Of a DNA stretch of 14,044 bases, positions 1 through 13,288 are shown piece by piece. The stretch comes from Brugia malayi (taxonomy: Eukaryota; Nematoda; Chromadorea; Rhabditida; Onchocercidae): assembly GCF_000002995.4 (NCBI RefSeq), contig NW_025062389.1, positions 1 through 14,044 of the forward strand, read 5' to 3'. The stretch's first letter is position 1. Every line of letters starts with the position of its first letter. The notes under the pieces are model-generated. The model was given only the letters and a program-made list of their open reading frames with translations. It had not been told where the DNA came from and ran no database searches. Made by a program: the position numbers and the translations under genes.

Positions 1-35
1 AAAATCAATGATTAATTGAAAGTTTTATTAATTTT

Positions 36-3000
36 GCTGATGAATTTATGCGAAAAACTTAATTACAAAAGCGTATTTTAATATTTAAACTATAAAATGA
101 CGACGCAATATACGACCAAGCACTGGTACAATTCACGTAACATAGTCAATTAATTTCAAAATAAGCTTTAGTAGTTTTGGCACTTAATTAAAATTAGAAT
201 TGATAAATTAGAACCACAATTTCCTTGTCTAATGTAAGAAAACTACAACAAATTTTAAAAATCAATTTAAAATTTAATTTAAATTCTTAAATTGAATTAA
301 AATCATGATTAATGAAAGTTTTATTAATTTTGCTGATGAATTTATGCGCAAAACTTAATATTACAAAAGCGTATTTTAATATTTAAACCATATAAAATGA
401 CAACCCAATATACGACCAGCACTGGTACAATTCACGTAACATAGTCAATTAATTTCAAAATAGCTTTTTAGTAGTTTTGGCACTTATTAAAATTAATGAT
501 AAATTAGAACAATTTCCTTGTCTAATGTAAGAAAACTACAACAAATTTTAAAATTTTAATAAATTCAAAACTTAATTGATTTAAATTTAATTAAATTCTA
601 AATTGAATTAAAATCATGATTATTTGAAAGTTTTATTAATTTTGCTGATGAATTTATGCGCAAAACTTATTACAAAAGCGTATTTTATATTTAAACTATA
701 AAATGACGACGCAATATACGACCAGCACTGGTACATATTCACGTAACATAGTCAATTAATTTCAAAATAAGCTTTTTTAGTAGTTTTGGCACTTAATTAA
801 AATTAGAATTGATAAATTAGAACCAATTTCCTTGTCTAATGTAAGACTTAAAATTTTAAATTTTTAAAAAATTCAAAATTTAAATTTAATTTAAATTCTT
901 TAAATTGAATTAAATCACTGATTAATTGAAAGTTTTATTAATTTTGCTGATGAATTTACGCGCAAAACTTAATTACAAAAGCGTATTTAATATTTAAACT
1001 ATAAAATGACGACGCAATATACGACCAGCACTGGTACAATTCACGTAACATAGTCAATTAATTTCAAAATAAGCTTTTTTAGTAGTTTTGGCACTTAAAA
1101 TTAAAATTTTTAAAAAATGATAAATTAGAACCAATTTCCTTGTCTAATGTAAGAAAACCTACAACAAATTTTAAAATTTTAAATAAATTCAAAACTTTAA
1201 ATTTGAATTTAATTATTTAATTCTTATTGAATTAAAATCATAGATTAATTGAAAGTTTTATTAATTTTGCTGATGAATTTATGCGTAAATTTAATTACAA
1301 AAGCGTATTTTAATATTTAAACTATAAAAACACCGCAATATACGACCAAGCACTGGTACAATTCACGTAACATAGTCAATTAATTAATTTCAAAATAAGC
1401 TTTTTTTAGTAGTTTTGGCACTTAATAAAATTAGAATTGATAAATTAGAACCAATTCCTTGTCTAATGTAAGAAAACTACAACAAATTTTAAAATAATTC
1501 AAAATTTAAATTTAATTTAAAATTCTTAATTGAATTAAAATCATGATTAATTGAAAGTTTTATTATTTTGCTGATGAATTATGCGCAAAACTTTATTACA
1601 AAAGCGTATTTTAATATTTTAAACTTTAAAATGACGACGCAATATACGACCAGCACTGGTACATTCACGTAACATAGTCAATTAATTTCAAAATAAGCTT
1701 TTTTTGTAGTTTTGGCACTTAATAAAATTAGAATTGATAAATTAGAACCAATTTCCTTGTCTAATGTAAGAAAACTCATAAATTTTAAAATTTTTAATAA
1801 ATAAATTCAAAACTTAAATTTGAATTTAAATTTAATTTATTCTTAAATTGAATTAAAATCATGATTAATTGAAAGTTTTATTAATAATTTTGCTGATGAA
1901 TTTATGCGCAAAACTTAATTACAAAAGCGTATTTTAATATTTAAACTATAAAACACAACGCAATATACGACCAGCACTGGTACAATTCACGTAACATAGT
2001 CAAATAATTTCAAAATAAGCTTTTTTAGTAGTTTTGGCACTTAATTAAAATTAGAATTGATAAATTAGAACCAATTTCCTTGTCTAATGTAAGAAAACTA
2101 CAACAAATTTAAAAAAAATCAAAATTTAAATTTAATTTAAATTCTTAAATTGAATTAAAATCATGATTAATTGAAAGTTTTATTAATTTTGCTGATGAAT
2201 TTTAGCACAAAACTTAATTACAAAAGCGTATTTTAATATTTAAACTATAAAATGACAACGCAATATACGACCAGCACTGATACAATTCACGTAAATAGTC
2301 AATTAATTTCAAAATAAGCTTTTTTTAGTAGTTTTGGCACTTAATTAAAATTAGAAATTGATAAATTAAGAACCAATTTCCTTGTCTAATGTAAGAAAAC
2401 TACAACAAATTTTAAATTTTAATAAATTTCAAAACTTAAATTGAATTTAAATTTAATTTAAATTCTTAAATTGAATTAAAATCATGATTAATTGAAAGTT
2501 TTATTAATTTTGCTGATGAATTTATGCGCAACTTAATTACAAAAGCGTATTTTAATATTTAAAACTAATAAAATGACAACGCAATATACGACCAGCACTG
2601 GTACAATTCACGTAACATAGTCCAATTAATTTCAAAATAAGCTTTTTTAGTAGTTTTGGCACTTAATTAAAATTAAAAATTGATAAATTAGAACCAATTT
2701 CCTTGTCTAATGTAAGAAACTACAACAAATTTTAAAATTTTTAAAAATTCAAAATTTAATTAAATTTAATTTAAATTCTTAAATTGAATTAAATCATGAT
2801 TATTGAAAGTTTTATTAATTTTGCTGATGAATTTATGCGCAAAACTTAATTACAAAAGCGTATTTTAATATTTAAACTATATAAATGACGACGCAATATA
2901 CGACCAGCAACTGTACAATTCACGTAACATAGTCAATTAATTTCAAAATAAGCTTTTTTAGTAAGTTTTGGCACTTAATTAAAATTAGAATTGATAAATT

Positions 3001-5661
3001 AGAACCAATTTCCTTGTCTAATGTAAGAAACTACAACAAATTTTAAAATTTTTAATAAAAATTCAAAACTTAAATTTGAATTTAAATTTAATTTAAAATT
3101 CTTAAATTGAATTAAAATCATATACATTAATTGAAAGTTTTATTAATTTTGCTGATGAATTTATGCGCAAAACTTGGTACAAAGCGTATTTTAATATTTA
3201 AACTATAAAATGACGACGCAATATACGACCAGCACTGGTACAATTCACGTAACATAGTCAATTAATTTCAAAATTAGCTTTTTTAGTAGTTTTGGCACTT
3301 AATTAAAATTAGAATTGATAAATTAGAACCAATTTCCTTGTCTAATGTAAGAAAACTATAACAAATTTTTAAATTTTTTAAAAATTCAAAATTTAAATTT
3401 AATTTAAATTCTTAAATTGAATTAAAATCATGATTAATTGAAAGTTTTATTAATTTTGCTGATGAATTTATGCGCAAAACTTAATTACAAAAGCGTATTT
3501 TAATATTTAAACTATAAAATGACAACGCAATATACGACCAGCACTGGTACAATTCACGTAACATAGTCAATTAATTTCAAAATTAGCTTTTTTAGTAGTT
3601 TTGGCACTTAATTAAAATTAGAATTGATAAATTAGAACCAATTTCCTTGTCTAATGTAAGAAAACTACAACAAATTTTAAAATTTTTAATAAATTCAAAA
3701 CTTAAATTTGAATTTAAATTTAATTTAAATTCTTAAATTGAATTAAAATCATGATTAATTGAAAGTTTTATTAATTTTGCTGATGAATTTATGCGCAAAA
3801 CTTAATTACAAAAGCGTATTTTAATATTTAAACTATAAAATGACAACGCAATATACGACCAGCACTGGTACAATTCACGTAACATAGTCAATTAATTTCA
3901 AAATAAGCTTTTTTTAGTAGTTTTGGCACTTAATTAAAATTAGAATTGATAAATTAGAACCAATTTCCTTGTCTAATGTAAGAAAACTACAACAAATTTA
4001 AAATTTTTAAAAAATTCAAAATTTAAATTTAATTTAAATTCTTAAATTGAATTAAAATCATGATTAATTGAAAGTTTTATTAATTTTGCTGATGAATTTA
4101 TGCGCAAAACTTAATTACAAAAGCGTATTTTAATATTTAAACTATAAAATGACAACGCAATATACGACCAGCACTGGTACAATTCACGTAACATAGTCAA
4201 TTAATTTCAAAATAAGCTTTTTTTAGTAGTTTTGGCACTTAATTAAAATTAGAATTGATAAATTAGAACCAATTTCCTTGTCTAATGTAAGAAAACTACA
4301 ACAAATTTTAAAATTTTTAATAAATTCAAAACTTAAATTTGAATTTAAATTTAATTTAAATTCTTAAATTGAATTAAAATCATGATTAATTGAAAGTTTT
4401 ATTAATTTTGCTGATGAATTTATGCGTAAAACTTAATTACAAAAGCGTATTTTAATATTTAAACTATAAAAACACAACGCAATATACGACCAGCACTGGT
4501 ACAATTCACGTAACATAGTCAATTAATTTCAAAATAAGCTTTTTTTAGTAGTTTTGGCACTTAATTAAAATTAGAATTGATAAATTAGAACCAATTTCCT
4601 TGTCTAATGTAAGAAAACTATAACAAATTTTAAAAAATTCAAAATTTAAATTTAATTTAAATTCTTAAATTGAATTAAAATCATGATTAATTGAAAGTTT
4701 TATTAATTTTGCTGATGAATTTATGCGCAAAACTTAATTACAAAAGCGTATTTTAATATTTAAACTATAAAATGACAACGCAATATACGACCAGCACTGG
4801 TACAATTCACGTAACATAGTCAATTAATTTCAAAATAAGCTTTTTTTAGTAGTTTTGGCACTTAATTAAAATTAGAATTGATAAATTAGAACCAATTTCC
4901 TTGTCTAATGTAAGAAAACTACAACAAATTTTAAAATTTTAATAAATTCAAAACTTAAATTGAATTTAAATTTAATTTAAATTCTTAAATTGAATTAAAA
5001 TCATGATTAATTGAAAGTTTTATTAATTTTGCTGATGAATTTATGCGCAAAACTTAATTACAAAAGCGTATTTTAATATTTAAACTATAAAATGACGACG
5101 CAATATACGACCAGCACTGGTACAATTCACGTAACATAGTCAATTAATTTCAAAATAAGCTTTTTTTAGTAGTTTTGGCACTTAATTAAAATTAGAATTG
5201 ATAAATTAGAACCAATTTCCTTGTCTAATGTAAGAAAACTACAACAAATTTTAAAATTTTAAAAAATTCAAAATTTAAATTTAATTTAATTTAAATTCTT
5301 AAATTGAATTAAAATCATGATTAATTGAAAGTTTTATTAATTTTGCTGATGAATTTATGCGCAAAACTTAATTACAAAAGCGTATTTTAATATTTAAACT
5401 ATAAAATGACAACGCAATATACGACCAGCACTGGTACAATTCACGTAACATAGTCAATTAATTTCAAAATTAGCTTTTTTAGTAGTTTTGGCACTTAATT
5501 AAAATTAGAATTGATAAATTAGAACCAATTTCCTTGTCTAATGTAAGAAAACTACAACAAATTTTAAATTTTAAAAATTCAAAATTAAATTTGAATTTAA
5601 ATTTAATTTAAATTCTTAAATTGAATTAAAATCATGATTAATTGAAAGTTTTATTAATTTT
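36..5661 (+). repeat. Dimeric higher-order block, strict short-long alternation (copies 1-18)
   Basis: The 18 units alternate short tail, long tail without exception. Successive unit lengths are 296, 312, 302, 323, 301, 322, 299, 321, 311, 328, 307, 321, 309, 322, 301, 320, 314 and 317. Adding pairs gives nine dimers of 608-639 bases. The class is called from the tail sequence, not length alone: long tails carry CTTAAATTTGAA before the final A/T palindrome and short tails do not. Copy 18 has a hybrid tail, with a short-type beginning and a long-type end, and marks where the regular order breaks down. Copies 1-11 hold many private single-base indels, and copies 12-17 are close to consensus. 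Confidence 0.9.
1101..1118 (+). repeat. Out-of-phase tail-like patch in copy 4
   Basis: Where other units read CTTAATTAAAATTAGAATTG before ATAAATTAGAACC, copy 4 has TTAAAATTTTTAAAAAAT. That string is found in the tails of short units (for example around 3997-4014), about 120 bases further on in the unit. The flanks on both sides are in normal phase. This looks like a short template switch or conversion from the tail, though simple-sequence errors in A/T runs are possible. Confidence 0.5.
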
Positions 5662-8600
5662 GCTGATGAATTTATGCGCAAAACTTAATTACAAAAGCGT
5701 ATTTTAATATTTAAACTATAAAATGACGACGCAATATACGACCAGCACTGGTACAATTCACGTAACATAGTCAATTAATTTCAAAATAAGCTTTTTTTAG
5801 TAGTTTTGGCACTTAATTAAAATTAGAATTGATAAATTAGAACCAATTTCCTTGTCTAATGTAAGAAAACTACAACAAATTTAAGTTTTTAATAAATTCA
5901 AAACTTAAATTTGAATTTAAATTTAATTTAAATTCTTAAATTGAATTAAAATCATGATTAATTGAAAGTTTTATTAATTTTGCTGATGAATTTATGCGCA
6001 AAACTTAATTACAAAAGCGTATTTTAATATTTAAACTATAAAATGACAACGCAATATACGACCAGCACTGGTACAATTCACGTAACATAGTCAATTAATT
6101 TCAAAATAAGCTTTTTTTAGTAGTTTTGGCACTTAATTAAAATTAGAATTGATAAATTAGAACCAATTTCCTTGTCTAATGTAAGAAAACTACAACAAAT
6201 TTAAAATTTTAATAAATTCAAAATTAATTTAAATTTAATTTAAATTCTTAAATTGAATTAAAATCATGATTAATTGAAAGTTTTATTAATTTTGCTGATG
6301 AATTTATGCGCAAAACTTAATTACAAAAGCGTATTTTAATATTTAAACTATAAAATGACAACGCAATATACGACCAGCACTGGTACAATTCACGTAACAT
6401 AGTCAATTAATTTCAAAATTAGCTTTTTTAGTAGTTTTGGCACTTAATTAAAATTAGAATTGATAAATTAGAACCAATTTCCTTGTCTAATGTAAGAAAA
6501 CTACAACAAATTTTAAAATTTTAATAAATTCAAAACTTAAATTTGAATTTAAATTTAATTTAAATTCTTAAATTGAATTAAAATCATGATTAATTGAAAG
6601 TTTTATTAATTTTGCTGATGAATTTATGCGCAAAACTTAATTACAAAAGCGTATTTTAATATTTAAACTATAAAATGACAACGCAATATACGACCAGCAC
6701 TGGTACAATTCACGTAACATAGTCAATTAATTTCAAAATTAGCTTTTTTAGTAGTTTTGGCACTTAATTAAAATTAGAATTGATAAATTAGAACCAATTT
6801 CCTTGTCTAATGTAAGAAAACTACAACAAATTTTAAATTTTTAAAAATTCAAAATTAATTAAATTTAATTTAAATTCTTAAATTGAATTAAAATCATGAT
6901 TAATTGAAAGTTTTATTAATTTTGCTGATGAATTTATGCGCAAAACTTATTACAAAAGCGTATTTTAATATTTAAACTATAAAATGACGACGCAATATAC
7001 GACCAGCACTGGTACAATTCACGTAACATAGTCAATTAATTTCAAAATTAGCTTTTTTAGTAGTTTTGGCACTTAATTAAAATTAGAATTGATAAATTAG
7101 AACCAATTTCCTTGTCTAATGTAAGAAAACTACAACAAATTTTAAAATTTTAAAAATTCAAAATTAAAATTTAATTTAAATTCTTAAATTGAATTAAAAT
7201 CATGATTAATTGAAAGTTTTATTAATTTTGCTGATGAATTTATGCGCAAAACTTAATTACAAAAGCGTATTTTAATATTTAAACTATAAAATGACGAACG
7301 CAATATACGACCAGCACTGGTACAATTCACGTAACATAGTCAATTAATTTCAAAATAAGCTTTTTTAGTAGTTTTGGCACTTAATTAAAATTAAAATTGA
7401 TAAATTAGAACCAATTTCCTTGTCTAATGTAAGAAAACTACAACAAATTTTAAAATTTTTAATAAATTCAAAACTTAAATTTGAATTTAAATTTAATTTA
7501 AATTCTTAAATTGAATTAAAATCATGATTAATTGAAAGTTTTATTAATTTTGCTGATGAATTTATGCGCAAAACTTAATTACAAAAGCGTATTTTAATAT
7601 TTAAACTATAAAATACAACGCAATATACGACCAGCACTGGTACAATTCACGTAACATAGTCAATTAATTTCAAAATAAGCTTTTTTTAGTAGTTTTGGCA
7701 CTTAATTAAAATTAGAATTGATAAATTAGAACCAATTTCCTTGTCTAATGTAAGAAAACTACAACAAATTTTAAAATTTTTAATAAATTCAAACTTAAAT
7801 TGAATTTAAATTTAATTTAAATTCTTAAATTGAATTAAAATCATGATTAATTGAAAGTTTTATTAATTTTGCTGATGAATTTATGCGCAAAACTTAATTA
7901 CAAAAGCGTATTTTAATATTTAAACTATAAAATGACAACGCAATATACGACCAGCACTGGTACAATTCACGTAACATAGTCAATTAATTTCAAAATTAGC
8001 TTTTTTAGTAGTTTTGGCACTTAATTAAAATTAGAATTGATAAATTAGAACCAATTTCCTTGTCTAATGTAAGAAAACTACAACAAATTTTAAAATTTTT
8101 AAAAATTCAAAATTTAAATTTAATTTAAATTCTTAAATTGAATTAAAATCATGATTAATTGAAAGTTTTATTAATTTTGCTGATGAATTTATGCGCAAAA
8201 CTTAATTACAAAAGCGTATTTTAATATTTAAACTATAAAATGACGACGCAATATACGACCAGCACTGGTACAATTCACGTAACATAGTCAATTAATTTCA
8301 AAATTAGCTTTTTTAGTAGTTTTGGCACTTAATTAAAATTAGAATTGATAAATTAGAACCAATTTCCTTGTCTAATGTAAGAAAACTACAACAAATTTTA
8401 AAATTTTTAAAAATTTAAAAATTTAAATTTAATTTAAATTCTTAAATTGAATTAAAATCATGATTAATTGAAAGTTTTATTAATTTTGCTGATGAATTTA
8501 TGCGCAAAACTTAATTACAAAAGCGTATTTTAATATTTAAACTATAAAATGACGACGCAATATACGACCAGCACTGGTACAATTCACGTAACATAGTCAA

Positions 8601-11008
8601 TTAATTTCAAAATAAGCTTTTTTTAGTAGTTTTGGCACTTAATTAAAATTAGAATTGATAAATTAGAACCAATTTCCTTGTCTAATGTAAGAAAACTACA
8701 ACAAATTTTAAAATTTTAATAAATTCAAAACTTAAATTTGAATTTAAATTTAATTTAAATTCTTAAATTGAATTAAAATCATGATTAATTGAAAGTTTTA
8801 TTAATTTTGCTGATGAATTTATGCGCAAAACTTAATTACAAAAGCGTATTTTAATATTTAAACTATAAAATGACAACGCAATATACGACCAGCACTGGTA
8901 CAATTCACGTAACATAGTCAATTAATTTCAAATAAGCTTTTTTTAGTAGTTTTGGCACTTAATTAAAATTAGAATTGATAAATTAGAACCAATTTCCTTG
9001 TCTAATGTAAGAAAACTACAACAAATTTTAAAATTTTAAAAAATTCAAAATTTAAATTTAATTTAAATTCTTAAATTGAATTAAAATCATGATTAATTGA
9101 AAGTTTTATTAATTTTGCTGATGAATTTATGCGCAAAACTTAATTACAAAAGCGTATTTTAATATTTAAACTATAAAATGACAACGCAATATACGACCAG
9201 CACTGGTACAATTCACGTAACATAGTCAATTAATTTCAAAATAAGCTTTTTTTAGTAGTTTTGGCACTTAATTAAAATTAAAATTGATAAATTAGAACCA
9301 ATTTCCTTGTCTAATGTAAGAAAACTACAACAATTTTAAAATTTTAATAAATTCAAAATTAATTGAATTTAAATTTAATTTAAATTCTTAAATTGAATTA
9401 AAATCATGATTAATTGAAAGTTTTATTAATTTTGCTGATGAATTTATGCGCAAAACTTAATTACAAAAGCGTATTTTAATATTTAAACTATAAAATGACA
9501 ACGCAATATACGACCAGCACTGGTACAATTCACGTAACATAGTCAATTAATTTCAAAATAAGCTTTTTTTAGTAGTTTTGGCACTTAATTAAAATTAGAA
9601 TTGATAAATTAGAACCAATTTCCTTGTCTAATGTAAGAAAACTACAACAAATTTTAAAATTTTAATAAATTCAAAATTAAATTTAATTAATTTAATTTAA
9701 ATTCTTAAATTGAATTAAAATCATGATTAATTGAAAGTTTTATTAATTTTGCTGATGAATTTATGCGCAAAACTTAATTACAAAAGCGTATTTTAATATT
9801 TAAACTATAAAATGACGACGCAATATACGACCAGCACTGGTACAATTCACGTAACATAGTCAATTAATTTCAAAATTAGCTTTTTTAGTAGTTTTGGCAC
9901 TTAATTAAAATTAGAATTGATAAATTAGAACCAATTTCCTTGTCTAATGTAAGAAAACTACAACAAATTTTAAAATTTAAAAATTCAAAATTTAAATTTA
10001 ATTTAATTAAATTCTTAAATTGAATTAAAATCATGATTAATTGAAAGTTTTATTAATTTTGCTGATGAATTTATGCGCAAAACTTAATTACAAAAGCGTA
10101 TTTTAATATTTAAACTATAAAATGACAACGCAATATACGACCAGCACTGGTACAATTCACGTAACATAGTCAATTAATTTCAAAATTAGCTTTTTTAGTA
10201 GTTTTGGCACTTAATTAAAATTAGAATTGATAAATTAGAACCAATTTCCTTGTCTAATGTAAGAAAACTACAACAAATTTTAAATTTTAATAAATTCAAA
10301 ATTAATTTAAATTTAATTTAAATTCTTAAATTGAATTAAAATCATGATTAATTGAAAGTTTTATTAATTTTGCTGATGAATTTATGCGCAAAACTTAATT
10401 ACAAAAGCGTATTTTAATATTTAAACTATAAAATGACAACGCAATATACGACCAGCACTGGTACAATTCACGTAACATAGTCAATTAATTTCAAAATTAG
10501 CTTTTTTAGTAGTTTTGGCACTTAATTAAAATTAGAATTGATAAATTAGAACCAATTTCCTTGTCTAATGTAAGAAAACTACAACAAATTTTAAAATTTT
10601 TAATAAATTCAAAACTTAAATTTGAATTTAAATTTAATTTAAATTCTTAAATTGAATTAAAATCATGATTAATTGAAAGTTTTATTAATTTTGCTGATGA
10701 ATTTATGCGCAAAATTATTACAAAAGCGTATTTTAATATTTAAACTATAAAATGACAACGCAATATACGACCAGCACTGGTACAATTCACGTAACATAGT
10801 CAATTAATTTCAAAATAAGCTTTTTTTAGTAGTTTTGGCACTTAATTAAAATTAGAATTGATAAATTAGAACCAATTTCCTTGTCTAATGTAAGAAAACT
10901 ACAACAAATTTTAAAATTTTAATAAATTCAAACTAAATTTGAATTTAAATTAATTTAAATTCTTAAATTGAATTAAAATCATGATTAATTGAAAGTTTTA
11001 TTAATTTT
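5662..11008 (+). repeat. Irregular block with mixed and hybrid units (copies 19-35)
   Basis: The same satellite continues but the short-long alternation is lost. By tail sequence the order is L, hybrid, L, S, S, L, L, S, S, L, S, L-variant, variant, S, hybrid, L, L. The hybrids (copies 20 and 33, tails near 6200 and 10290) begin with the long-type AATAAATTC but lack the CTTAAATTTGAA element. Copy 31 (tail near 9670) has its own rearranged A/T tail. Copies 22-24 and 26-28 share the same series of variant states, consistent with a segmental duplication four units apart. This is what unequal exchange between misaligned units would leave. Bases outside the tail remain nearly identical between copies. 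Confidence 0.85.
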
Positions 11009-11957
11009 GCTGATGAATTTATGCGCAAAACTTAATTACAAAAGCGTATTTTAATATTTAAACTATAAAATGACACGCAATATACGACCAGCACTGGTAC
11101 AATTCACGTAACATAGTCAATTAATTTCAAAATTAGCTTTTTTAGTAGTTTTGGCACTTAATTAAAATTAGAATTGATAAATTAGAACCAATTTCCTTGT
11201 CTAATGTAAGAAAACTACAACAAATTTTAAAATTTTTAATAAATTCAAAACTTAAATTTGAATTTAAATTTAATTTAAATTCTTAAATTGAATTAAAATC
11301 ATGATTAATTGAAAGTTTTATTAATTTTGCTGATGAATTTATGCGCAAAACTTAATTACAAAAGCGTATTTTAATATTTAAACTATAAAAATGACAACGC
11401 AATATACGACCAGCACTGGTACAATTCACGTAACATAGTCAATTAATTTCAAAATAAGCTTTTTTTAGTAGTTTTGGCACTTAATTAAAATTAGAATTGA
11501 TAAATTAGAACCAATTTCCTTGTCTAATGTAAGAAAACTACAACAAATTTTAAAATTTTAAAAATTCAAAATTTAAATTTAATTTAAATTCTTAAATTGA
11601 ATTAAAATCATGATAATTGAAAGTTTTATTAATTTTGCTGATGAATTTATGCGCAAAACTTAATTACAAAAGCGTATTTTAATATTTAAACTATAAAATG
11701 ACAACGCAATATACGACCAGCACTGGTACAATTCACGTAACATAGTCAATTAATTTCAAAATAAGCTTTTTTTAGTAGTTTTGGCACTTAATTAAAATTA
11801 GAATTGATAAATTAGAACCAATTTCCTTGTCTAATGTAAGAAAACTACAACAAATTTTAAAATTTTTAATAAATTCAAAACTTAAATTTGAATTTAAATT
11901 TATTTAAATTCTTAAATTGAATTAAAATCATGATTAATTGAAAGTTTTATTAATTTT

Positions 11958-12265
11958 GCTGATGAATTTATGCGCAAAACTTAATTACAAAAGCGTATTT
12001 TAATATTTAAACTATAAAATGACAACGCAATATACGACCAGCACTGGTACAATTCACGTAACATAGTCAATTAATTTCAAAATAAGCTTTTTTTAGTAGT
12101 TTTGGCACTTAATTAAAATTAGAATTGATAAATTAGAACCAATTTCCTTGTCTAATGTAAGAAAACTACAACAAATTTTAAAATTTTAAAAATTCAAAAT
12201 TTAAATTTAATTTAAATTCTTAAATTGAATTAAAATCATGATTAATTGAAAGTTTTATTAATTTT
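11958..12265 (+). repeat. Reference short unit (copy 39, 308 bases)
   Basis: This copy is a clean example of the short class. It matches the long unit throughout the arm, core and middle, apart from the ACAACGC state in the core. It is 14 bases shorter because its tail reads TTCAAAATTTAAATTTAAT, without the 12-base CTTAAATTTGAA element, and because of small differences in neighbouring A and T runs. Copies 13, 29 and 37 are close relatives. Confidence 0.88.
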
Positions 12266-12474
12266 GCTGATGAATTTATGCGTAAAACTTAATTACAAAA
12301 GCGTATTTTAATATTTAAACTATAAAATGACCGCAATATACGACCAGCACTGGTACAATTCACGTAACATAGTCAATTAATTTCAAAATAAGCTTTTTTT
12401 AGTAGTTTTGGCACTTAATTAAAATTAGAATTGATAAATTAGAACCAATTTCCTTGTCTAATGTAAGAAAACTA

Positions 12475-12491
12475 TCAATTAATTTCAAAAT
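12475..12491 (+). repeat. Out-of-phase patch in copy 40 tail
   Basis: Other units read AACTACAACAAATTTTAAAAT here. Copy 40 reads AACTA followed by TCAATTAATTTCAAAAT, a 17-base exact match to the middle of its own unit (12373-12389), about 100 bases upstream. After the patch the tail resumes in phase. The exact match makes a short internal template switch or gene conversion more likely than independent point changes. Confidence 0.6.
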
Positions 12492-13264
12492 TTTAATAAT
12501 TCAAAACTTAAATTTGAATTTAAATTTAATTTAAATTCTTAAATTGAATTAAAATCATGATTATTGAAAGTTTTATTAATTTTGCTGATGAATTTATGCG
12601 CAAAACTTAATTACAAAAGCGTATTTTAATATTTAAACTATAAAATGACAACGCAATATACGACCAGCACTGGTACAATTCACGTAACATAGTCAATTAA
12701 TTTCAAAATTAGCTTTTTTAGTAGTTTTGGCACTTAATTAAAATTAGAATTGATAAATTAGAACCAATTTCCTTGTCTAATGTAAGAAAACTATAACAAA
12801 TTTTAATTTAAATTTAAAAATTATAAATTTAATTTAAATTCTTAAATTGAATTAAAATCATGATTAATTGAAAGTTTTATTAATTTTGCTGATGAATTTA
12901 TGCGCAAAACTTAATTACAAAAGCGTATTTTAATATTTAAACTATAAAATGACGACGCAATATACGACCAGCACTGGTACAATTCACGTAACATAGTCAA
13001 TTAATTTCAAAATAAGCTTTTTTTAGTAGTTTTGGCACTTAATTAAAATTAGAATTGATAAATTAGAACCAATTTCCTTGTCTAATGTAAGAAAACTACA
13101 ACAAATTTTAAAATTTTTAATAAATTCAAAACTTAAATTTGAATTTAAATTTAATTTAAATTCTTAAATTGAATTAAAATCATGATTAATTGAAAGTTTT
13201 ATTAATTTTGCTGATGAATTTATGCGCAAAACTTAATTACAAAAGCGTATTTTAATATTTAAAC

Positions 13265-13271
13265 TATAAAA
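13265..13271 (+). promoter_or_regulatory. TATA-box-like TATAAAA in each unit (example copy), unproven
   Basis: TATAAAA lies at the left edge of the core in nearly every copy, about 20 bases before the dyad. It matches the eukaryotic TATA-box consensus. In DNA this rich in A+T such a match is expected by chance, and no other promoter element is evident. It is noted only because satellite arrays are sometimes transcribed. Copies 5, 7 and 15 have a slightly altered run (AAAACAC) next to it. Confidence 0.12.
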
Positions 13272-13288
13272 TGACGACGCAATATACG

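Larger units (their letters stand above)
11009..13209 (+). repeat. Second alternating block (copies 36-42)
   Basis: Tail classes run L, S, L, S, L, S, L with lengths 320, 308, 321, 308, 318, 304 and 322, so the dimer order reappears. Copy 40 has an odd patch in its tail (annotated separately) and copy 41 has a diverged short tail near 12800-12835. Copies 37-39 are close to consensus. The renewed alternation suggests that the dimer, rather than the monomer, is or was the unit being amplified in this part of the array. Confidence 0.85.
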
